Positions 7,976-12,012 of a stretch of DNA of 12,012 nt are shown here, one piece after another. Every line of letters starts with the position of its first letter. The first letter of the stretch is position 1. The notes beneath the pieces were generated by a model that was given only the letters and a program-made list of their open reading frames with translations, searched no databases and had not been told where the DNA came from. The position numbers were made by a program, and so were the translations under genes. Origin of the DNA: Euperipatoides rowelli (lineage: Eukaryota > Onychophora > Udeonychophora > Euonychophora > Peripatopsidae); assembly GCA_003024985.2 (NCBI GenBank), contig PXIH01S0000961.1. The stretch is one strand, 5' to 3'.

Positions 7976-8250
7976 TTAAATAGATATTTTGCTATCTATA
8001 CTAAAGTCTAGATATGTCCGTGTTGAATGGTCGATCTATTATAGGTTTATCTCGATGATCTTTATATAGCAATTATCAATAAAATTCAGTTCATGATGCA
8101 CAGATTAAATGCAATAGTTTAATTAATGAATAAGATCGTAAATTATATAAGCAAACTGCTCACTTAATATTGTCAGCTAGAGAATTTTGGCACAAATGTT
8201 CATTAATCACGTTCAAGATATTTCCAAAAAGTCATAATTTTGATGTTTCA

Positions 8251-8264
8251 CTGGGCCTATAACC
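8251..8264 (-). other. Primer-binding site, initiator tRNA-Met half-molecule
   Basis: The minus strand reads GGTTATAGGCCCAG immediately inside the LTR, one base from its CAACA end. It matches GGTTATGGGCCCAG, complementary to the anticodon arm of initiator tRNA-Met, with a single change. Drosophila copia uses this internal site, primed by a 5' half tRNA, rather than the tRNA 3' end. Position, spacing and sequence all agree. Confidence 0.85.
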
Positions 8265-8340
8265 TTGTTGGGAACACCAGGGTAAATAACTATTTACTAA
8301 CTTATCGATTCTAAATACAGTTTTACCGTACTATAAATTC

Positions 8341-8346
8341 TTTATT
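8341..8346 (-). promoter_or_regulatory. Candidate LTR polyadenylation signal
   Basis: AATAAA on the minus strand lies 75 bp before the LTR end, a reasonable place for the signal at the end of R. This is inferred from position; the hexamer alone is common in AT-rich DNA. Confidence 0.4.
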
Positions 8347-8442
8347 TTCAGATCCATTAAAAAAATGTCGACAGCCAAGATGGCTATTACAGCAAGCAGA
8401 AAGCAAAAAACAAGTAGACCAAGATGCCCAGCGAATAAATAC

Positions 8443-8465
8443 TCACGTGACTTTTAGTCATGTGA
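8443..8465. promoter_or_regulatory. E-box within an inverted repeat in the LTR
   Basis: TCACGTGAC (8443-8451) and GTCATGTGA (8457-8465) are inverted at 8 of 9 positions around a 5-nt spacer. CACGTG is the classic E-box bound by bHLH-zip factors. In LTR orientation it lies just upstream of a TATTTATT stretch, so an upstream promoter element is plausible but unproven. Confidence 0.35.
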
Positions 8466-8805
8466 TTATGCAATTAATTTAATACTGTAAAATTATTTAC
8501 TGGTTAAGCCTAATAAAGCATCATAAGTTATATAATTTTTAACAGATTATTACGATTCATTTCACTTATTACTTATGAATATTACCGTATTAGTTCAAAG
8601 TTGATTAGGTTAATTTAGTTAGGATGATTAGATTATTTAAAATCTTCAAAGTATAATAATAATACAAGAGTATTATTCGTATTGACAACTAGGCCTATTA
8701 CTTATGACAGTTAACACTTAACACATTGTCCGCAACAAAAACTACCAACAATAACTTTAGAATGATTTATGTTAGGCCTTTTGTAGAAGTTTGATCATAT
8801 GACTG

Positions 8806-8813
8806 CTTGAAAA
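8806..8813. repeat. Left target-site duplication CTTGAAAA
   Basis: This octamer recurs exactly at 9455-9462 on the far side of the MITE at 8814-9454. Confidence 0.85.
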
Positions 8814-9454
8814 TAAGGATAAAACAAATATTCATTAACAAAAGCCGAATACCGAATATCTCTCCTATTTATTTTATTAGTCAAAACAACCTATTGACAA
8901 CCTTTAAAGATGTTCGATTTTAAGCAATGCCATAGGGGAGAGACATTTTTTTCTCCCCACACAATAAGATGGCCACGTTCTTGAAGCAATCAAGAATAAA
9001 CAAGTGTGACGCTGCTGCTTAGAAGTTCTCATAAAATAATAATGAATAGATTATTCTATTCAAAATAATTAGTTGAAGATAAAAAAATTAAAAAAAAAAA
9101 GACTATGGCAGTTTTGTAAATTTCAAGGCACAATATAATAATACTGATTATTCTTCTCTGTTTCTAAACTGAATAATAACTGGCCTTACTTCCCCTGAAT
9201 CCCATATGATGCATTGCATTCATAATAAAATGCTAGTGTGCCTCCCTCTCTACGCATTCATAAAATCACGCAAACTATTGGAATTTGATTTTCTAAAATA
9301 CTAAAGGACCTCACCTTATTTTCTAACATTTATTTAAGGAAAAAAATCCCTTCCCCACTTGTTTAATATATTCAGGGAAATGACTAATGTTCGGCCGAAT
9401 ACCAAATACTATGAAACCCAGCCGAATACTAACAGAATATTCATTTCATCCCTA
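8814..9454. mobile_element. hAT-like MITE, 641 bp
   Basis: The left end TAAGGATAAAACAAATATTC matches the complement of the right end, TAGGGATGAAATGAATATTC, at 16 of 20 positions. A perfect 8-bp duplication, CTTGAAAA, flanks both ends (8806-8813 and 9455-9462). GCCGAATACCGAATA just inside the left end (8844 on) and GGCCGAATACC plus GCCGAATACT near the right end (9393-9430) are the subterminal motifs of the widespread 'AGGGATG...CCGAATA' hAT repeats of animals (family knowledge). No transposase frame exists. It lies 63 bp outside the copia LTR. Confidence 0.85.
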
Positions 9455-9462
9455 CTTGAAAA
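9455..9462. repeat. Right target-site duplication CTTGAAAA
   Basis: This is the exact partner of 8806-8813, directly after the ATCCCTA terminus. Confidence 0.85.
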
Positions 9463-9465
9463 TTA

Positions 9466-9602
9466 ATGGCGTAGCCAGGAAATTATTTTAGGGGGTGTCA
9501 GTTGTATATTTTTGATAAGCTTTTTTTTTTTTTGGTTGTAGGCTATGGACATTTTGGCTTTTTAGACAAGTTTTTATATAAAAATTTGAAGGGGGGGGGG
9601 GG
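9466..9602. repeat. Dispersed repeat of the GGCGTAGCCAGG type
   Basis: AATGGCGTAGCCAGGAAATT is followed by a T-rich stretch with TTTGGTTGTAGGCTATGGAC and a 14-base G run (about 9589-9602) leading into CATCAAC. This arrangement recalls a common invertebrate repeat that ends in a poly-G tract. The TTTTGGTTGTA-TGGAC-TTTTG core is shared with about 3862-3892. Family and boundaries are uncertain. Confidence 0.4.
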
Positions 9603-9921
9603 CATCAACTTGGCTTCAAAGATTTTTGAGTTATTAAGCAAGACATTTGAGTAATATTGCTGGTTTTTTTAAGTCACATGACCTAGTAAGATTTAGGACA
9701 CATTTAAGATTAAAACCAAGATAAATCTTTTTTTTTTAATATGCCGTAAAACGGGGTGAATGTGAACACTTTTTTTGGTTTTTGTTGAATAAAAGACTTA
9801 TAATGCATGGTATCTCATTTATTTTTTGCAAATGAATTCCTGGTTGTAGTTTAAAGGAGAAAATATAACTATCATATTTTTTTTAATTTTTACATTAGTG
9901 AAAAAATATTAAAAACTGCCT

Positions 9922-9955
9922 GTTCACATTCACCCCTTGATTGGGGTGAATATGG
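9922..9955. repeat. Inverted pair of terminal-repeat words
   Basis: GTTCACATTCACCCC (9922-9936) faces GGGGTGAATATGG (9943-9955) across a 6-nt loop, TTGATT. Both copies are subterminal versions of the element's terminal word and may be extra transposase-binding sites. Confidence 0.7.
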
Positions 9956-10561
9956 TACTTGTTATTTTCTGATTGAAAAGCAAAAGGAATTTAAGTTATG
10001 TTCAATTTAACACCTTAAGGTTGTAGAGTGGAAAAAAACTGAACAAAAAAAATATTTACTTGACTTTATAGCCTAAGTATGTAATAAATGGGTTAAAAAC
10101 ATTGTTAAAAAAAACACTAAAATATTTATTGCACTAAAAGAAACTGAAACAAGTATTAAATCATTAATTAAATAATGATTTAGGCACATAGAAAAATTAT
10201 TTACTTATTCCTGAACATAGCAAACCAAACCTTTCTTTAATACATAAAAAGTTTATTGTTTTATAGAATATTTTACAAAAAGTATTGATAGACAATATAA
10301 TATAGTAGCCTATCTACTTTTCTATGCTACTGTTCTGAAAGCATCTATCAGCCCATATTGTAAGTTATCAAATGAAATAGGAAAACTAGACATTCTCTCC
10401 GATCACAATCATTACAAAGGAAGAAATGATTACATGGTAAGTCTAAAAATAGTAAAAGATTAACAAACAAGGCTTTAAACAAAAATCCATACAATAATAC
10501 TGTATATTTACAACACAAATGTTCACATTCACCCCGTTAAGAGGCTTTTTGTGACCATAAT

Positions 10562-10640
10562 TTAAATATTTTAAAAACTAATTTTGAGTTGTCATAAAAA
10601 AATAAAAACTATATTTTCTTTTTCTCAGATAGCATTTTTT
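10562..10640. repeat. 79-bp direct repeat, copy 1, ending at an N
   Basis: This is identical base for base to 11467-11545, 905 bp away. It stops exactly where the ambiguous base at 10641 begins. Exact identity in otherwise decayed DNA implies either a very recent duplication or an assembly join. Confidence 0.9.
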
Positions 10641-10641
10641 N

Positions 10642-11466
10642 TATATATATATAATAATGAACGTTAGCTGGGTAGGCTATAAGACTGCCTGATATTGGTG
10701 CTTTTACATCAGCTATGTCTGCTACAGAATGAAATTTAAGTGGAACTGTGATAAGGAATTATAAGCAAAGCTGGTATGAAACTATTATAATGAGGATATT
10801 GTAATAAACTGCTACAGTATAAGTGTATATAACCTGGATACTCTTTATACAACCAAACGGATAGTATTACTGGCTAGCTAACTTTACTAGCCAGCTTACT
10901 GTAAATAATAATGGAAGGGAAAAGGAATAACGTAACGTTTCCTAGGAATGGACCACGTCGGTGAGATGGTTGTCATTTAAAGTTAATGGCAACCACTCAA
11001 CGAGGAAAGACAAAGAAATACAACAGGAATAACTATTTATAGGTAAGAGTTACAAATAATTATGCAGCTTGCATAATTAAAGATTTAGCATTAACTTGTG
11101 CATTCCAAAGCACTGCATCAGTGGCACAATTACTTAGAAAATGTAACCATGTCACAGATGATGACAGCTGAATTATATGGAATATGTGAGCAAATGTAAA
11201 CAAATAGTAATATCCAAACATTACACAAAGAGTAGTAATTATATTATTAAAAGGCTATTATTACTAGTAAAAATATAATTATTACAATAGGTTGAAATAT
11301 ACTATCAACAGATTTATTAGATAAGATCCCCATTGTATCAGTAAAGATTCAATCGTTAGCTGTCAAAACCTGGAATATCCATATATGATGATATATGAAA
11401 TTTTATATAATTTGCCCTTGTAAAGATTAAATTTAAAAAATTTGTCAAGTGATATCTACCATTTCA
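10642..11466. other. Segment between the two 79-bp copies, no gene
   Basis: AT-rich DNA opening with a TATATA tract. It holds perfect hairpins at 10870-10894 (CTGGCTAG/CTAGCCAG, 9-nt loop) and 11057-11079 (10-bp arms, 3-nt loop), and an imperfect one near 10963-11000 (GGTTGTCAT/ATGGCAACC). These are unlike the rest of the element, which suits the idea that this segment is foreign to it or misplaced. Confidence 0.4.
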
Positions 11467-11545
11467 TTAAATATTTTAAAAACTAATTTTGAGTTGTCAT
11501 AAAAAAATAAAAACTATATTTTCTTTTTCTCAGATAGCATTTTTT
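11467..11545. repeat. 79-bp direct repeat, copy 2
   Basis: This is the exact second copy of 10562-10640, here continuing without a gap into TTTAAAAATAG. Confidence 0.9.
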
Positions 11546-11812
11546 TTAAAAATAGTTAGGCTATTTAATGTTGCAATATTTTTTTGGAAGTATAGTTAGC
11601 GTTAGGATTTTTGAACAGTTTCCCCTCCCCTCAAATTTTACTAAATTTTCAAAAAATGATTTCTTTACATATTTATGGATATTTTTTAAAAATACATGCC
11701 GCAAAATGAAGCAATAAATCTGTAAAATAAAATGCATTTTTAAAAAAAATTGAAATTACAATTTTTTCTAATGTTATAGACATTAAAAACATTAATGTCA
11801 TTTCCGTCTTTT

Positions 11813-11852
11813 GTTCACATTCACCCCAGGGGGTCACATTCACCCCGTTTTA
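11813..11852. repeat. Doubled terminal word at the right end
   Basis: GTTCACATTCACCCC (11813-11827) is followed after 6 bases by TCACATTCACCCC (11834-11846) in the same orientation, so the right terminus carries a tandem pair where the left has one terminal copy and an internal inverted pair. Confidence 0.8.
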
Positions 11853-12012
11853 TGATGGTTAATATTGGTTAGTCAGTCCATTTAAGTTTTCAATTAGATT
11901 TAAATATGTCAATCGACTAGGAATAATTTATTAATTAAAATGGTAAAAATGCCACCATGGTAAAATAGTAGGGTGTAATAAGTTAAATCATTTAAAAAAA
12001 CATAAAAAAGAA

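Larger units (their letters stand above)
6235..8750 (-). mobile_element. Degenerate Ty1/copia retrotransposon, 5' half
   Basis: On the minus strand the order is LTR (8750-8266), primer-binding site (8264-8251), an untranslated leader of about 275 nt, gag, protease, gag-pre-integrase and integrase. Protease before integrase, with the copia-specific HxxRLGH pre-integrase motif, places it in Ty1/copia (Pseudoviridae-like) rather than gypsy. The frame is interrupted by stops at 7389-7384, 7187-7185, 7082-7080 and 6728-6726 and by several frameshifts. Integrase, after its second catalytic Asp, breaks off near 6235, where a hAT-like repeat begins. No reverse transcriptase, RNase H or 3' LTR was recognised. 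It cannot be autonomous. Confidence 0.9.
8266..8750 (-). repeat. copia 5' LTR
   Basis: On the minus strand the LTR begins TGTTGG (8750) and ends CCAACA (8266), perfect 6-bp inverted ends of the TG...CA type. That makes it 485 bp, placed directly before the primer-binding site. A second TGTTG at 8736 could be the true start, giving 471 bp. Inside are an AATAAA (8346-8341), a GTCACGTGA E-box (8451-8443) within a small inverted repeat, and a TATTTATT stretch (about 8441-8434) that may serve as a TATA region. There is no second LTR in the window, so identity-based dating and target-site checking are not possible here. Confidence 0.75.
9747..11852. mobile_element. Non-autonomous DNA transposon with GGGGTGAATGTGA ends
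   Basis: The 19-bp ends TAAAACGGGGTGAATGTGA (9747-9765) and its exact complement (11834-11852) form perfect terminal inverted repeats. If the outer TA on each side is the target duplication, the element proper is 9749-11850. The internal word GTTCACATTCACCCC, or its complement, also occurs at 9922-9936, 9943-9955 (one change), 10521-10535 and 11813-11827. There is no coding frame for a transposase. A 79-bp exact direct repeat (10562-10640 and 11467-11545) and an N at 10641 raise the chance that the middle is mis-joined, so the real length may be shorter. The superfamily is not assigned. Confidence 0.75.

Noticed and set aside
8251-8264. A tRNA gene
   Set aside because: Only the anticodon-arm segment of initiator tRNA-Met is matched, with no acceptor, D or T arms; it is a primer-binding site.

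Overview
The window is AT-rich animal (metazoan) nuclear DNA, about 70% A+T by eye. It has long homopolymers, microsatellites, many AGGCCTAT-like words and two single-N gaps. I found no intact host gene. Almost everything recognisable is transposon-derived: several non-autonomous DNA transposons and one decayed Ty1/copia retrotransposon. The style fits a marine invertebrate or other non-mammalian animal, but I cannot name the species.

Layout. Positions 1-1228 are AT-rich with two foldbacks (538-574 and 597-780) and one isolated hAT-type terminus (1100-1148). Positions 1229-3019 form a 1.79-kb hAT-like non-autonomous element with a perfect 8-bp target-site duplication (CTAGCAAG). It carries six diverged copies of a roughly 125-bp tandem repeat and hosts a 48-bp perfect-hairpin insertion that has its own 8-bp duplication (CTCAAGAC). 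Positions 3738-4043 are a short hAT-like element. Positions 4044-5460 hold little that I recognise. Positions 5461-6205 hold degenerate GTTACT/AGTAA-rich sequence resembling a widespread hAT-type repeat, and it abuts the broken end of the next element.

Positions 6235-8750 (minus strand) are the 5' half of a Ty1/copia retrotransposon. In order they hold a 5' LTR (8266-8750), a primer-binding site matching the anticodon arm of initiator tRNA-Met (8251-8264), gag with a zinc knuckle, a protease DSGAS motif, the gag-pre-integrase HxxRLGH motif, and the integrase core as far as the second catalytic Asp region. Reverse transcriptase, RNase H and the 3' LTR are not in the window. The reading frame is broken by several stops and frameshifts, so it is a pseudogene.

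Positions 8814-9454 are a 641-bp hAT-like MITE with a perfect 8-bp duplication (CTTGAAAA). It is followed by a 'GGCGTAGCCAGG' type dispersed repeat. Positions 9747-11852 are a 2.1-kb non-autonomous DNA transposon with perfect 19-bp terminal inverted repeats and six copies of the word GGGGTGAATGTGAAC or its complement. Both N positions sit beside duplicated sequence, which suggests assembly joins. Nothing here forms a host pathway; the interest lies in transposon structure, nesting and assembly.
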